From: Saturnia japonica
Taxonomy: Eukaryota; Arthropoda; Insecta; Lepidoptera; Saturniidae
DNA: 64,000 bases
Direction: 5' to 3'
Assembly (NCBI GenBank): GCA_033032175.1
Contig: CM065316.1
Coordinates: 6,108,115-6,172,114 of the forward strand
Position 1 is the first letter of the stretch, and each line of letters opens with the position of its first letter. The notes under the pieces were generated by a model. The model saw only the letters and a program-made list of their open reading frames with translations. It was not told where the DNA came from and ran no database searches. The translations under genes and the position numbers were made by a program. Below, one piece after another: positions 22,692 to 35,759 of the stretch.

Positions 22692-24180
22692 CAGGATTTT
22701 GTTCACAGGAGGAGTTTCATCAGGCAGGCAAGGGAAAACTAGTAAACTTATATACCTTATTTCATTACTGGCTTTTCTAGAAATATTTTTGTTCAAGTTG
22801 GTCGTTGCGGGCGTGTCAAGTCAGTTTACCCACACCCTGCTTTAATAGCTGCTTTCCTTGCCTACAGGCAACACACCTGATTACACCTGAGGTACACCTG
22901 ATTAGGGCCTTGAGTATGGATATCTACCTTATTGTGTATGTAATACTAGCTGAACCCGTGGTTCCACATGCGTTAACTACAGAATATTGTTTTTGAAGAT
23001 ATCGTGATATTTTTTTAAGTAAGTACCAATTATCGAAGGATTTAAACAAAAAAAAATCATCAAAATTTATCCAGTAGTTTTTGCATGATTACTCAGTTAC
23101 TTTGTTTATGTAAGATAAGATAAGAGTGTTTTAGTATGCAACATTGCCATGTACGTTAAAATTAATAAATTATATTTATCTAGTTATATTTAGTGTATTT
23201 TTTTTGTAAATTGTACTTTAAGTGCTGGTGTTTGAACTTAATGTGATGATTGTGAATGTGTGATGAAACTTAACAGATAAATGTCCCACCAAAAACTCCT
23301 AGATGATTTTAATGGATAGTGAAAATTAAATCGGTGGTAGAACGGATTAGCTCAGCGAATAACGATAGCTCTTACTACTGTCCATTAAACATCGATTTAT
23401 TCTATGAAAAATGGATAGTCTGGCATTAACTATTGATAGCAGGCATAGATCGAAGGCATGGAGACACAATATAGGTTTACATTTTGTCTAACTGCAACAA
23501 ATCCTAAGATTTCATAACGTGAATGACCTTTATTTTTCTTTTGTTTTATTTATACACCAAGCATATCTCGGTCGCCTACATATGAATAAATAATTAATTG
23601 AAACAATTAATAATTAATCGATTAATTGATTGTTTTTATTTGCAAAACAATTTATACTATCGAATTTTTTAGTTTTGACCGAGTCGGAAATAGTAACTTT
23701 CGAAAATATAATCTTTATAAAAGTTATGTTTCAGTTTTATTGATACTTTGTAGCCAATCTCTCACGTTTATGCAATATTATAAAATCGGTTTCCGGTAGA
23801 TAAACTTCGTTTGCAACTCGGCATAATGTAATAAAATCCATCGTAAATAAACCATTGTGAATCGTTAAATTGTTATAGCTTCAAAATATTGTAAAAGACG
23901 TTAAGAAGTCGTAAAAGTGATCCCTACCGATAGACAAACGCAAACGTATAGGATTTGCGAACAGATGTTAGTAGTACGAATAAAAAATTTGTGAGAAAAA
24001 TAATGTACATATATTTTTATAGCTGCTATTATGTTTATATTATATTTTCGTTTATTCAAAACTAGCGACCCGCCCCAACTTCGAACGGGTACAATTTATA
24101 AAGTGGTGCATTTTATGTTTAAAAAAAAAGCCTGATTTTGAGTTTATCCCTATAATATTCGTTGATAGTTCATAACTTCA
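22692..24180. other. No recognised gene
   Basis: 22955-23095 matches the repeat end at 14575-14725. The piece near 23280 (cccaccaaaaactcctagatg) resembles blocks at 51715 and 63600. The rest is A+T-rich and unassigned. Confidence 0.4.
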
Positions 24181-24185
24181 TAACT

Positions 24186-24440
24186 GCCTCATTAGCCTAG
24201 TGGTCCTAAACGCGAGTGTTATGTTCGAGTTTCTCGGTTCGATTCCCAGGTCGAGCAAAGTGTTATTGGGTTTTTCTATGAAATTCTCAGTAGCAGCTCG
24301 GAGTTTATCTTTGTGCCCGACTAATAGCAATAGGCGCGCCCCCATTACATGTGACGTAAATCATACCCGGCGAACTGTGGTTGTACATTAGTACACCTCT
24401 ACCCAACCTTTCGGGGATACAGGCGTGATGGCATGTTATG
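24186..24440 (+). repeat. tRNA-derived SINE family 1, plus-strand copy
   Basis: Begins GCCTCATTAGCCTAGTGG (box A), with box B GGTTCGATTCC near 24236, body ending gtacacctctacccaacc...ggggatacaggcgtgatgg and a short ATGTT tail. No clear target-site duplication was found. Several body positions differ from the copy at 5374. Confidence 0.85.
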
Positions 24441-24454
24441 CTTATATTATTATA

Positions 24455-24610
24455 AAAACAGGCTAATCCCAAAATTGCGACAAACCAAAAGTTAGTAATT
24501 GTAAAGGGTTTATGGTGGTCGCGACCCAGTCTGGTATAGATACCTACCCTATAACCGTGCTTGATTACTGTATTATGGATATTCACCATTTCATCCGAGA
24601 ACGCGACATA
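24455..24610 (+). repeat. Dispersed repeat family Y, copy 3 (3' part)
   Basis: Blocks aggctaatcccaaaattgcg, accaaaagttagt and atggtggtcgcgacccagtc directly follow the SINE. Confidence 0.5.
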
Positions 24611-24619
24611 CCTCATAAT

Positions 24620-27600
24620 TAACATGATGATTAGTTTATTGTTAACTACATAATATATTAGTTAATATGAAATAAGTGTTTGAGAATTGCTCAGTCGTGG
24701 ATATGTTATTCATACGTATACATACTACTGATAAGTTGTAGGTATTGCATACCTACTATTTCGCACTCTCAAGACCTTTATTTAACAAAATTGATTTATA
24801 TAATTGTAATTTACTCGATACTAACCTGATATTTCATGTAAGACATTTTATAGTCCCATGGACCACAAAAAAATAAATAAAAAGGAATGTTTCGCATTGG
24901 ATTTATAGTCTATGAGATTCTCTCACGTGTGCCATCTGTACTGTGACTTGACGCACACTAAGTAATTTAGTCAATAACCCATACTTCAGTGTTTAACACA
25001 TAGGTAAAAAATCCTTTGATATTATGTATGGATTTTTCCACCGTGATGTATAACTGTTTATTATAATATTATGCATCCGGTAAACCCGTCCGCGAACGAC
25101 CTCCAAAGCTGCGATAAATTCTCGCCATCCACAAATGTCCGACGGCGCCAATCGTTTACAGATAAAAACGCTTTTGTTCTAGATACTGCTAAATTGACTG
25201 AAACGTGATATCGTTGTTATTCGTGCGACTGGAAGCCGAAACAAATACATTGAGTAACACCACGCCCAGAGATTTCTTTGCATGATTATGTTATTTTTTT
25301 TAAACAACTTGCTCTGTTAATCGGCATAACTTTACCTTGATATATGCAGAATTTAATTAAGAGGAAATGCGGACGGCGTTTAATTTTTTTACAATATTAT
25401 TTATTTTTAATATTTTTTTAAAATTCATATATTCATCCTCTCTCTGGATAATATAGCACTGGAGAAAATATTTGTATACTATGAAATATATAAGTATCTA
25501 CGAAGGCCATTTTAATATTATGTTTTAGTTTTTTCTATAAAATACTCATTATTAAAACTACAAATGGCCCAGTTATAGCGTTGCGTCGTTATTACACATT
25601 CAGTAAACAAATTTGACGAATATATATGTAAAGAAAATATATTTCTTTAATTCTAATTTAAGTTTTGTAGGTTTAATATGTTTAGTAGTGTAGGTTGTAT
25701 ATAGTTTATCTATTATTAAAAAGAATATTGTGACATACAAAAGGTGACAGATGTGTCAAATATTAAAATGAATTGTAAAACTAAAGAAAGGACATGTAAC
25801 TAAAGATATATAAACTTTTAATGTCGTTTCTATGTTTACAGGTTGGTTAATTAACATGATATTATTATTTAGTGTATATTAGTATAAAATATTAATTAAT
25901 TATTAAATTTAATGAAATAAAACTTTGTTTACAGAGCAACGCTTACAGTTTATTTTACATGTCAAAGTAAATGACTATAGTCGTCTTATATATAAATTAA
26001 AAGTTGGCCCTGTTTTGGAAGACATAATAAGGGAATATGAAGTTATGATATCTATTTTTCATGGATATAATCAATCCGAGTTGCATTTGTCACTCTCGCG
26101 CTCTATTCGGGCGTTCGGATTTAGCACGACAGCAATAGTTTTTTTATTATATATTCTTTAAATGTTATTTCCGATCGCGTTTTCTCATAAATAAATAATC
26201 TAAAAGAGTTATTAGATATTTCATTTTAATTATTATTTTTTATAGTTTGCTCTAAGATATGTCACTTTGTAATCAGCACGTGTAGTAGAAAAAATGTTAA
26301 TAAATCAATATTTTTATTATTATTATGTGAATTATAAATATTATCTATTATCGCAAAAGTGTAATTTATTCCGCTATATGTAGCTAACAATTTTCATTTC
26401 AACCATCAAAAATAACGGATTTTCATACAAACTTTCATTCCCCTTTTCACCACCTTAGGGGTTGAATTTCCATAAATCCATTCTTAGTGTACACTAACAG
26501 TGTAAAAGGAATCCGTATACAAATTTTCACGGTCCTAGCCCCAGTAGTTTGGGCTATGTGTTGATCTTTTATTTAAGTAGTTATGTGCACCATAAACGTG
26601 GTAATTCTGTTCGTTTTGCACAAATGCAATAGACAGACGCCTTTCACAGTTTGGCGCCATTTTTTGTCATGTTGATTTAACCATGTGGTCTTAAAACTAT
26701 AGAAACGGTTTCATAAATCCGTAGGTACAAAAGTAATTGTTAGTTTCCTTTCAAATTGTTTGTGAATGTGATTTAAAAAAATCCGGAGACCTTTAATTGT
26801 TCTTCGTATAGGTTACAAAAGAAGATGAATAAATAACGATCTGTACAATACAAAATTTGTTTTTCATTATTAAAGTAACGCAATGCGGTGTGAAGAATTT
26901 TTAGAATTGGATCAGTAGTTTCAGAGATTCAGGAACAAACTTTCAGAAAGTTTACGCACTTTATAATATTGGCATCGGTAATAATTGTAATATAATGTAA
27001 ATATTATAGATATAAACTATTTCAAATTCAATAAAAACTTTCTAATCATTTAAATATTTAGGTGGAATATTTTTTCGTGAAGCAGGGAGTTCCATTAAAT
27101 TAAATTAAAAATCAATGGAAGCATGTTTTAACAATTAATACTTAGTTTTATCAAAATTGCAGCAGTTATCAAATTTGGGCTACCGAATAACCGAAAATGA
27201 TGATGAAAACTGTCAAGTAGTAATTATTGAAACTTATTCGTTTAGCCTATCAATTGAGGAATGACATACACTTCCCGCTACAAACATTCACAACATCGGT
27301 TAAGAACAACAAAAAAGATTTTCGTTACGAGTAAAAAAGTAAAAAAGTACTATTTATTAAGAATTCTTATAGTGTTTCAATGATGAAATGGCGTATACTC
27401 CGCGTGTGAAAAGTTTCATCAAAATCAGTTTAGAATTAATAGACATATGCCTTGCATTTTTACGATTTTTAAAAATATGAAGGTATTATGTATGTATTCA
27501 GAATTATACTAGTTTATCAATTATGAAATAAAGTATACTTCCTGTGTACAAAATTTCAAAAAAATCGGTAAAGCCATTTTTGAGTTTAATCCTGACATAC

Positions 27601-28436
27601 AAACATACAGACCAAAAAAAATTATTAGAGTTATTTGTCATCAGTGTTCTTTGTCATAATTATTGTTTATGAGGAAATAAAAAGAAAACATGTACAGACA
27701 GGACTACAGATTGATTAATATAAATTACATTAGTTTTGACGATTATTAGTTAATACTTATATCTAAATCAAATCGATCAAACTTCAAGCGAAGTTGAAAA
27801 TATTGATTTTGCACTAAAACTACATGCGGGTTTTGAAAACGACGGCGTAGCAGCGTGCGGAAATAATAACGCACAAAGGAAATGCCTCGATATGTCTATA
27901 TCAGGAGGAAGACTGTGTTTTTATGAATACACGCAATAGGAAATATCCGTTCAGAGAATCGTACGATAATGTTTATAGTGAAATAGTAGGTGTTCGGAAA
28001 AACCAGATCTTTTTTTTGTAAATGAATTATAGAGATCTTTATCCTATGAAGCAAAATTAGTAGTGTTTTTTGATTTTCACAATGTTATTGTAAAATGTGA
28101 TGTTTATTAATTTTGACAAGGTTTTGTGAACTTGATCTTTGTGAAAATTTCTTGTTGATAGTCAAATAAAAAAAAAACAAGAAATACGTAACTCATTTAG
28201 GATTTTAGAAGCCTGAGTAAAATTAACTAGCAACTGCCCGTGACTTCGTACGCGTTCACTACAATTGAATAAATACATAATAGGTAGGTTTTATGAGTGC
28301 AAGGATTTTTAGAATTTGATTAGTAGTTTCAGAAAATTCCTCATACATCTAAACTCACGAACTGCACCTATTTATACTAATATAGTATAGAATAGACTAT
28401 ATGTTTTGTTAGTACATTTACATAACATTTACCATG
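24620..28436. other. No recognised gene; weak repeat fragments
   Basis: 25075-25270 is richer in G+C but shows no recognisable coding sequence. 26395-26575 has the 'acaaactttcattccccttttcaccacctta...ggggttgaattt' wording of dispersed insect repeats. 27360-27610 carries 'gtgtacaaaatttcaaaaaaatcgg' type blocks of similar repeats. The frame at 25925-26161 follows an acceptor-like TTTGTTTACAG but resembles no known protein. Confidence 0.4.
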
Positions 28437-28446
28437 TTGTAAATAA

Positions 28447-28708
28447 CTTAACATACCATCACGCCTGTATTTCCTGAAGGGTTAGGCAGAGGTGTACTAA
28501 TGTACACCCACAATTCGCCGAGTATTTTTTTAGGTCCCATGTAATAGGGGGCGAGTCTATTGCCATTAATCGGGAACGAAACCAAACTCCGAGCTGCTAT
28601 TGAGAATTTTATAGGAAAAACCCAATAACACTTTTTCGACCTGGGATTCGAAACCCAGGACCTCGCTCATAGCAATCGCGCTAACTACCACTAGGCTAAC
28701 GAGGCAGT
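28447..28708 (-). repeat. tRNA-derived SINE family 1, minus-strand copy with TSD
   Basis: Same order of head, body and ATGT tail as at 5374. TTGTAAATAA at 28437-28446 and 28709-28718 is a 10-bp target-site duplication. Confidence 0.88.
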
Positions 28709-28719
28709 TTGTAAATAAA

Positions 28720-31090
28720 TTAAGCAAGCTATTATTATATTATGTTGTATAATACAAATGAACTTGAAGGAAACTTTACATAGTACGGATCTGTATAAGT
28801 AAAAGATACTTCAGTGTTTAGTTACTACTAGAGATGCTAGTTTTTTTTAAATATCGACATTATGTATTATATATACTACCGATATTTATATTGAAGGCAC
28901 GGCGATATCGATAGGCGATATATCTACCTTCTGAACTCGATATTACCAATATTTTTAGTATTTAACATAAACCAAAATCGACTGTAAAACTAGTAAACTA
29001 AAACACAGATAGAAATTAAAAAAACATTTATTTAAAAAAAAAACTTCTTAAAAAAGGAGACGCGGATAGCCTAATTTGTCTCTTTATTTGTCTTTTGTCT
29101 CTTTATTTTTATAATTAATTTTAATTATTATCTCAATATGCCTTTATGAACCAAAAATTATAATTTGGACAATATTTTTCACTGCATTCTATTTAGGTAC
29201 TGCGTTAGGTACTCCGTGGATAGAAAAAAGATGATGCCTCATGGCATGGGTAATTGCCTCATGGCTTCTTCGAGTAGTAAAATGGAATAAGATCTTTTCC
29301 TAATTAAAATGTTACTCAAATTAAAGTTCATTTACAACTTACTAGCTGTGCCCGCGGTTCAGCTTACGTGGCCTATAGATTGCCGTCTCTCGAGCGCACG
29401 CGAGAGTCGTGCTGCTCTCGCTTCCATTCACGGCGGTCACCCACCGGTTATTTTAAATGCAAAAATGCTTATTTTGGGGCTGATCCTTAGAAGATAGATA
29501 TATGCCGTTGCTGGCTTTGTTTTAAAATTCTTTTTAAGATCTATAATTATTCACTACATTAATTTGATATATCTTTTATGGTTTACTCAGCGTAAGCCAT
29601 TTAAGCACCCCAAAAGCGTCCTTTTCCGAATCGAGTCACCAATATCGGCACTGTCTATTTCACATGTTACTTTATATAACATAATATATCCTATAATCTG
29701 GTCAAATAGAATAGCTATCAATTAAAAAAAAAAGTTTGTATATCGGAAATCGGATTTGTAAGCTACACATGAAAGAACATAAATGGATAGGCAGGCTGAG
29801 AGACGTTGAGTTTTATAATATGTATATATAGAAGATGTCATAATTATAAAGTTTAGCATAGATATTTTTATTGTGTTTCATTTTTTATGTTGATATCAAC
29901 ATTTCATAAGTTTCATCATATCGATATTATCGGTTTATCGATATATCATTACAAACCTAGTTACAACCTTGCTTGCCTGCAGGGGCGTTCGGCCGTGACA
30001 AACAACAAAACATTATGTATTGTAAACTTTGCAATGTCTTTTGCAATTGTTTGTTTAGCGGTTAAATCAATGAAGCTTTATTTCTGGTGTGGTAACGTAA
30101 AAAAGGAATAACAAATCATTTTATAACAACATCGGAAAACGCATTATGAATTAACCCGATAGTTTGTGTAAGAATTTAGCCTCCGAATCAAATTGTAATC
30201 TCTGGCAAGAATACAGTTTTACACAGCTAAAATATATGTACTTTGAATTAATATTTTTGCACAAGTAGGAATTTGTCTAGACCAGTTGCCATCAATATCT
30301 CCGATTTATGATTTATATAGAGTATTACCGGCAAACTTTGTTCGGCTCTTCTCAATAGTCAATAACTCGACTACAGCGCTGCCTATATATACTGTTTTTC
30401 TTCTTAATAGTTTTTCCTTGAAAATAAACAAAACAGAAATTAATTACGCATATCAATCCTTGGAATTACAAGTTATGGTCTTGAAGTCATACAACAATCT
30501 GATAGAAAAAGTACGCTTTTGACCATGTTTCAGGAAATTTTTCCAATGTTTCTTACAATTACAGTCTAATTTGGACTTTTACAAACACTTTAAATTAAAA
30601 AACAAGTAAATCTATCCAGCCGTTTACAAGTGATGCGCTAACCAACGAACAGCATTTCATTTTTATTTGTATAGATTATAACTACTCACAGAAGTGCCTT
30701 AAAATACACAACCACAATATAAATATGTTATTTAAGGCAGATAATATAAGCATCTATGTATGTAAAACCTCGCCCACCCTGATCTTAACTTGTTTGATAT
30801 CTGTACGGAATATAATAAGGAAGAACATAGTTTTGTATTACAGCATATATTATAGGGATAACATTTAAAAACACCTACAATCATTCCTATTATATTAATT
30901 GACAGCTCAGAGGTGATTAATTATTTAATTCTTTTATCACGTGTTTTCGAAGGTCAGTATTAAGCCAATAAATAGGTAATAAATAAATATGTAGGCGGAG
31001 ATCGTAGAAGCTCTACAACAGATGTTATTATTATTGTTTTGCAAAAAATTGGATTTTTACAAAAACTAATATGTCTTCATTTTACCAAAC
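28720..31090. other. No recognised gene
   Basis: 28840-28960 and 29880-29950 both have clusters of TATCGATAT-type words and may be decayed related repeats. 29342-29400 starts with the 'actagctgtgcccgcggttc' wording of a Helitron-like end. Otherwise unassigned. Confidence 0.4.
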
Positions 31091-31092
31091 TA

Positions 31093-32321
31093 ATAGGTCG
31101 GGGAAAAGTATCTTCGCATTTTTATATGAAAACTCAAGACATTTTTTTCAAAGTTTATTTACATTTATTTACAGTACCTATATATATGCCGTTTTGTTCG
31201 ATAACTTTTTGCCATTTTGTATGTAAGACATGTTCCCGTTGCTGTAGAAACTTTGGGACTTCTGTTAAAAAAAAACGCGACAAATAGTTTTGGTAGTCCT
31301 CTCTTGATGTTAACTTTACAGAACCTAAAGAATTCTGAAGAGACCGAAAAAGGTAAAAAACTGAAGGTGCAAGGTCAGGGCTATATAGTGGATGGACTAA
31401 CATCTCCCAGCCAAACTCTTAATTTCTGCTGAGTAGCTAAAGATATGTGTGGTCTAGCGTTATCGTGATGAAAGACCACACCCTTCCTGTTGATCAATTC
31501 CGGCTGCTTTCTCTCAACTAATTCCTTTAATCTCATCAGTTGTTGGCAGTAGAAATCCGAATCGATGGTTTTACCGGGCAGTAAAAGCTCATAATGAACA
31601 ATGCCCTTCCAGTCCCACCATACACACAGCATCACCTTATTTCGAGTAAGCCCAGGTTTAGCCAGTCTGTGAAGCCTGGCTGACCTTAGACCACGACCTT
31701 TTTCACACGTTCTTGTCGTACGTGATCCACTTATCATCGCCAGTTATCAATCTCTTCAAAAACGGCTCGGTTTAATTACCTCGCAAATCGTTTAATCGCA
31801 AATGAGTACACGGTTCATTAGGTTTCTTTCAGTGAGCTCGAGTGGCACCCAAATATCGAGCTTTCTTCAAATGTGTTAGAACTGTTTTGTGGTCAATTTC
31901 CAGTTCTTCAGCTACATCGTAACTTCCGATATGCCGATCTTGCTCCACTTTTTCAAAAATGTCGTCCATTTTATTCGTAACGACCAGAGCGAGGTGCATC
32001 TTTAACATGAAAATTTCCGGACGGAAAAAGTTTGAACCAACTTTGTGCTACTCTTACTGACACTGCATTAGGTCCATAAACATCACAAATTTTTTTCGCT
32101 GCTTGAGTTACATTTTTGCCTTTTTTGTAATCATATTTTAAAATGTGATCGAATTTTTTCATTACATTCACTCATTTTTACAGAAAGAAAAAACAATTGA
32201 AAAATAGCGGGAAACAACTTTTTCTAAATTTAATTTTTAATGTGACCCTTTTAATGTTATCAAAACCAAATACAAATAGTACATACCTATGTTATGCGAA
32301 AACCCTTTTTCCCCGACCTAA
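31093..32321 (-). mobile_element. Decayed mariner transposon
   Basis: About 1.23 kb, the usual length for mariner. Ends are inverted: ATAGGTCGGGGAAAAG at the left and, read inward from the right, TTAGGTCGGGGAAAAAGGG, with TA on each side (31091-31092 and 32322-32323). The exact end is ambiguous by a few bases because the flanks are TA-rich. The transposase is on the minus strand in three frame-shifted pieces. Confidence 0.9.
31155..32171 (-). pseudogene. Mariner transposase pseudogene
   Basis: DD34D transposase would cut and paste the element at TA. The N-terminal piece (31971-32171) holds the helix-turn-helix start, FDHILKYDYKKGKNVTQAAK. A middle piece includes TGDDKWIT (first catalytic Asp region). 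A third (31381-31737) has VWWDWKGIVHYELL and HDNARPH (second Asp). The C-terminal piece (31155-31403) has YSPDLAPSVFYLF, where the third catalytic Asp of the family is replaced by Val. Frameshifts and stops separate the pieces near 31970, 31740 and 31395. It cannot make active enzyme. Confidence 0.9.
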
Positions 32322-32323
32322 TA

Positions 32324-32880
32324 TGTTTCTTCTAATATAATGTTATTTTTTTTCTATATTAGGCCGGCAAAGTGACCTGATGGTAAGCATGGTGCAATCC
32401 TACGATATCCTCGACCACCGAGGGATCTACAAGTTGCAAGTTGTCGCTGTCTTGCCAGCCTGTTCAAACGTCTCTTCACATTTTGGTTGAAAGGCTCCAT
32501 GTTGTAGGAAAGAGGGAACATATTGCCCAGAAGACAGTTTCATAGTTTGCAAAGATATTACATAGTGAACTTCTTTGTTCGTGCCAAGATTATTAACACT
32601 AATAAAAAAATGCTATAGATCAGTAATTTCAAACGACAGCTTAATAGATTTAGTAATATGCAAAGTATTTACCTAGTCAAGTTTGCACTTGTATAAATTG
32701 CTTTACTATAATTGTTTACTTATGTATTTGTACGGAACACATTCCTTCATTGTCTATGTCTATAAGATACATGTACATATATGATGCGTGACTCAATATG
32801 ATGACTGATAGATAATTAATTGGATTGTTGTCTCATATTTCCATCAATTAATTAGTAGGTATTCACTTTATATTGCCTCA
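32324..32880 (+). repeat. Family Y copy 4 plus unassigned DNA
   Basis: 32358-32500 has ggcaaagtgacctgatggta, accaccgagggatct and gtcgctgtcttgccagcctg, an early, diverged family Y copy. The rest is unassigned. Confidence 0.45.
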
Positions 32881-32887
32881 TGCTTTT

Positions 32888-33015
32888 ATACAGAGTATAA
32901 CATTTAAAGGGTTAGTGAGGGTAACTCTGAAACTATAAGAGATAAAGAAATATGTTCTAAAGAAATTTAGTTTCAGAGTTCCCCTCACTGACCCATTTAA
33001 ATGTTACACCTGTAT
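32888..33015. mobile_element. 128-bp hairpin MITE
   Basis: Two 47-bp arms (32888-32934 and 32969-33015) pair with few mismatches around a 34-bp spacer. Outer ends read ATACAGxxxTAACATTTAAA. A one-armed relative lies at 62420-62505, sharing the arm and the agagaaa...atatgttctaaagaaa spacer. It has no coding capacity. The target-site duplication is unclear in the AT-rich flanks, so the superfamily is not assigned. Confidence 0.7.
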
Positions 33016-33051
33016 ATTATCACAGGTGAGTGCACAACTTCTTTTTTATAG

Positions 33052-33320
33052 CATCACGGCAAATTGACGGCGTTGTGCATGATGGTACAGTGCAATCAAA
33101 AAGCAATAGCGACAATCGAGAGATCGGCAATCAATAGACGGTAGTCGCTGTCATGCCGTCCTGCAATCATTTTAACAGCTGGATATCCAATGGCTGATCC
33201 CGAAACGCCACAATCCAAAAGAATCAGTGAGACCGACTAATCACCATGTACATCCCGCTCGATTACTTGATATACGTACACCGGGTAATCAAAGAACGCG
33301 ATACGTCTAAGTATATCACC
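33052..33320 (+). repeat. Dispersed repeat family Y, longest copy
   Basis: Contains the 5' blocks (ggcaaattgacgg, tggtacagtgcaatc), the centre (cgagagatcggcaatc, ggtagtcgctgtcatgccg) and the 3' blocks (ggctgatcccgaaacgcca, ccaaaagaatcagtg) in one piece, so it is the best guide to the family in this window. Confidence 0.6.
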
Positions 33321-33777
33321 ATGGTAGGTGTTACATCTGGTATATTAATCGCGATTGATTCAGACATAATCGTCGTGTCCTATCAACGTGCAAATAAATT
33401 GTAAAAATATTTTTTTAAAGTGTATTTAACGTTGTTTACGAGGGTTAGGTCTGTGTTAAATGTCGCATGATTTTTATTTATTAATCTATTCTTAATTGGA
33501 TCTTATAATAGAATAGACATGCAACAATACATACCTTTTAAAAATAAAACAAAAGATTGAAATACTTTTACCATTGCAAATAAAAATAGCAATTGCAATA
33601 GATACTAGAACGTATAGTTATGAAAAAGATAAAATGTAGTTTTTAACTTTAACAAAACAATTGATAAATGGTATCATGAGCAGGATCAGGATTGTGCTTC
33701 AAAAGTACCAGAAATATTTTTTAGTTAATATTCCAAATATTTTTATTTTTTATAGGCTTAGGGTATAGGGTTTACTA

Positions 33778-34060
33778 AAATCTCATCTGCTGTTAAGTGA
33801 CGATGAAGTCAAAGATAGTAACACGCTAAGTTTCTATAAGATTGGTTCTTAATTGCAGTTGCCGGAATACACTTGTAGGTGCTTGCTAACAAATTCACAA
33901 CTTGAGGGTGGTAGCTAGCTAGGTGGGCAACAGAAGAACCATCGTACTATGGTTTCATCGTGTTGCTTTCTTTCACCGAAAGCTTAAGATTATTGTAGTA
34001 TTCGAACCTATTTAACGCGATGTGCGAATAGATACGCAATTTCTCAGCCATCGTCATTTC
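33778..34060 (-). repeat. tRNA-derived SINE family 2, minus-strand copy
   Basis: On the minus strand: head (aatgacgatggctgag...), box B-like tattcgaac region reversed, caccctcaagttgtgaatt body and catcgtcacttaacagcaga tail region ending ...gagatt. Diverged. Other copies: 36903, 47212, 55614, 63133 and a tail fragment at 43931. Confidence 0.65.
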
Positions 34061-34064
34061 CATG

Positions 34065-35670
34065 CATTTTATTCCATCATCTATTCGATATGTTCTTCGA
34101 TAATAACAAAATGAAGTTATTTACAATTTAATAAAACACAAAAAATATTATCATCAATAGCAATTTTCGAAGCACGAGTAGCTAAGGATTCAATGAAATT
34201 GTAAATGCTATATATATACAATTATACATGATGAACTTTAACTGCCTTTAAATGATAGAAAATCAAACTTTTAAAGAAGAGTGTTAAAATTATTAACGTA
34301 AGAAATTAGAAATGGCATCTCATAATACTACTTTTGATTTTATTAAGAACACAATAAGTACATAATATTTGTTTGCAACGTCACAAAATAAACGGAATAG
34401 TTTTCTCTAATCTGCGAGCAAATAATATTGAAAACAACATGGCAACACCATATCTTCGTTAATTCTTCAACAAAATTAATAATTCAAGCATAATTTTAAA
34501 GCGTTTGTTTCCCGCTAATGAAGAAACATAGTTAAACCGTTCGTTAAACAAGATTTAAAAAACTTTTTCATTAGTAATGAATAATGACATCTGTGGATGC
34601 TAATGATAATATATTCAAACCGCCATCTAATAATAATCTTGTTAGCTGTTAGTTAGATTGTTTACATTCTATATTGTATGAAATGTACTCAGATACTAAA
34701 TACAAGATTTAGTAAATACTAAAAATAGAATAGTAGGTAGTAACGGCCTTTGCATTGCTATATATTGAAGCTTATTTCTTGTCAATTTAAGTAAAACAAC
34801 TTTCCGAATATGTTTGTTTTACGTTCAAAATGAAAATCAATAAGAACTCGGTAAGCAATTTAACATTGTTGTTTACTGTAAATACCTTGAGAATGTCGAT
34901 TGAGTCACTTACACCCAATTTAGAAGAGTCCGCCCACTTCGTTCCATTTGTTACTAAAGTGGGAAGCCTAAGGTCACTTGTATGCATCACGAATTATTTC
35001 TTATCGAAATTGCATTGATCGATTGTAGGTGTTCTAGCGGAATGCGTCACATCAATGAGGATGACTTGATGAGTTAAACAATTGATTGTAGTATCCTTCG
35101 AACATAAAAGCACACTAGGTAACTATTTGCATTCATCGTATACTAAATAAAGTTTCATATAAATAGTAGGTGTGCCAACGGTTTTATTATAATTCATATT
35201 ATTGAAAATTCATATAGCCTATTAGTTGAGGAATTACATAAATATCGGAAAGAAATAATTACTATTATAATGGAATATATAAATTATAATAATCTACTAT
35301 TATAATATAACTTTAAAAGGAGTAAAATGAACGCAATGAACACAATTCTAAAGCACAAAATAGAAGACACATACAGAATGAAAACAGCACGTTACAACAA
35401 ATAGGCCCACGTTCTACAAGCAACCTCAGACAGTTCAAGTGGAAAGCAGTAAGAAGAGTAACTTATAGAAGAATTCGGTTTATACCAAGCTATGCGTTTT
35501 CATATTTGGAACCTTATCATATTTCTTGCAAACACGAGTTTACATGTTTTCGTTTACGAAACACAATTTACTGTATTAATTCAATACTGTAGGTGAAATA
35601 GTGGTTAATTGGGTCATCATTCATATGATGATTATCCCGTCATAGTGACTAGATTCAGCGTAATGAATTT
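34065..35670. other. No recognised gene
   Basis: A+T-rich. The overlapping open frames on both strands at 34787-35018 resemble no known protein and lie in opposite strands of the same block, which argues for chance. Confidence 0.45.
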
Positions 35671-35681
35671 TGGGATCATCG

Positions 35682-35749
35682 GTGTACATTAGTACACCTC
35701 TGCCTAACTCTTCAGGGAATACAGGTGTGATGGTATGTTATGTTATGTT
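35682..35749 (+). repeat. 5'-truncated SINE family 1 copy with TSD
   Basis: Only the 3' part (gtgtacattagtacacctct ... tgatggtatg) with tail TTATGTTATGTT. GATCATCG flanks it at 35674-35681 and 35750-35757. This shows that the ATGT-type tail is the priming end. Confidence 0.85.
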
Positions 35750-35759
35750 GATCATCGTA

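Noticed and set aside
28840..29950. TATCGATA-rich clusters as a regulatory element
   Set aside because: Two loose clusters in decayed repeats, no nearby gene and no fixed spacing.
34787..35018. Overlapping frames on both strands
   Set aside because: Mirror-image frames in one A+T-rich block without similarity to known proteins are best taken as chance.
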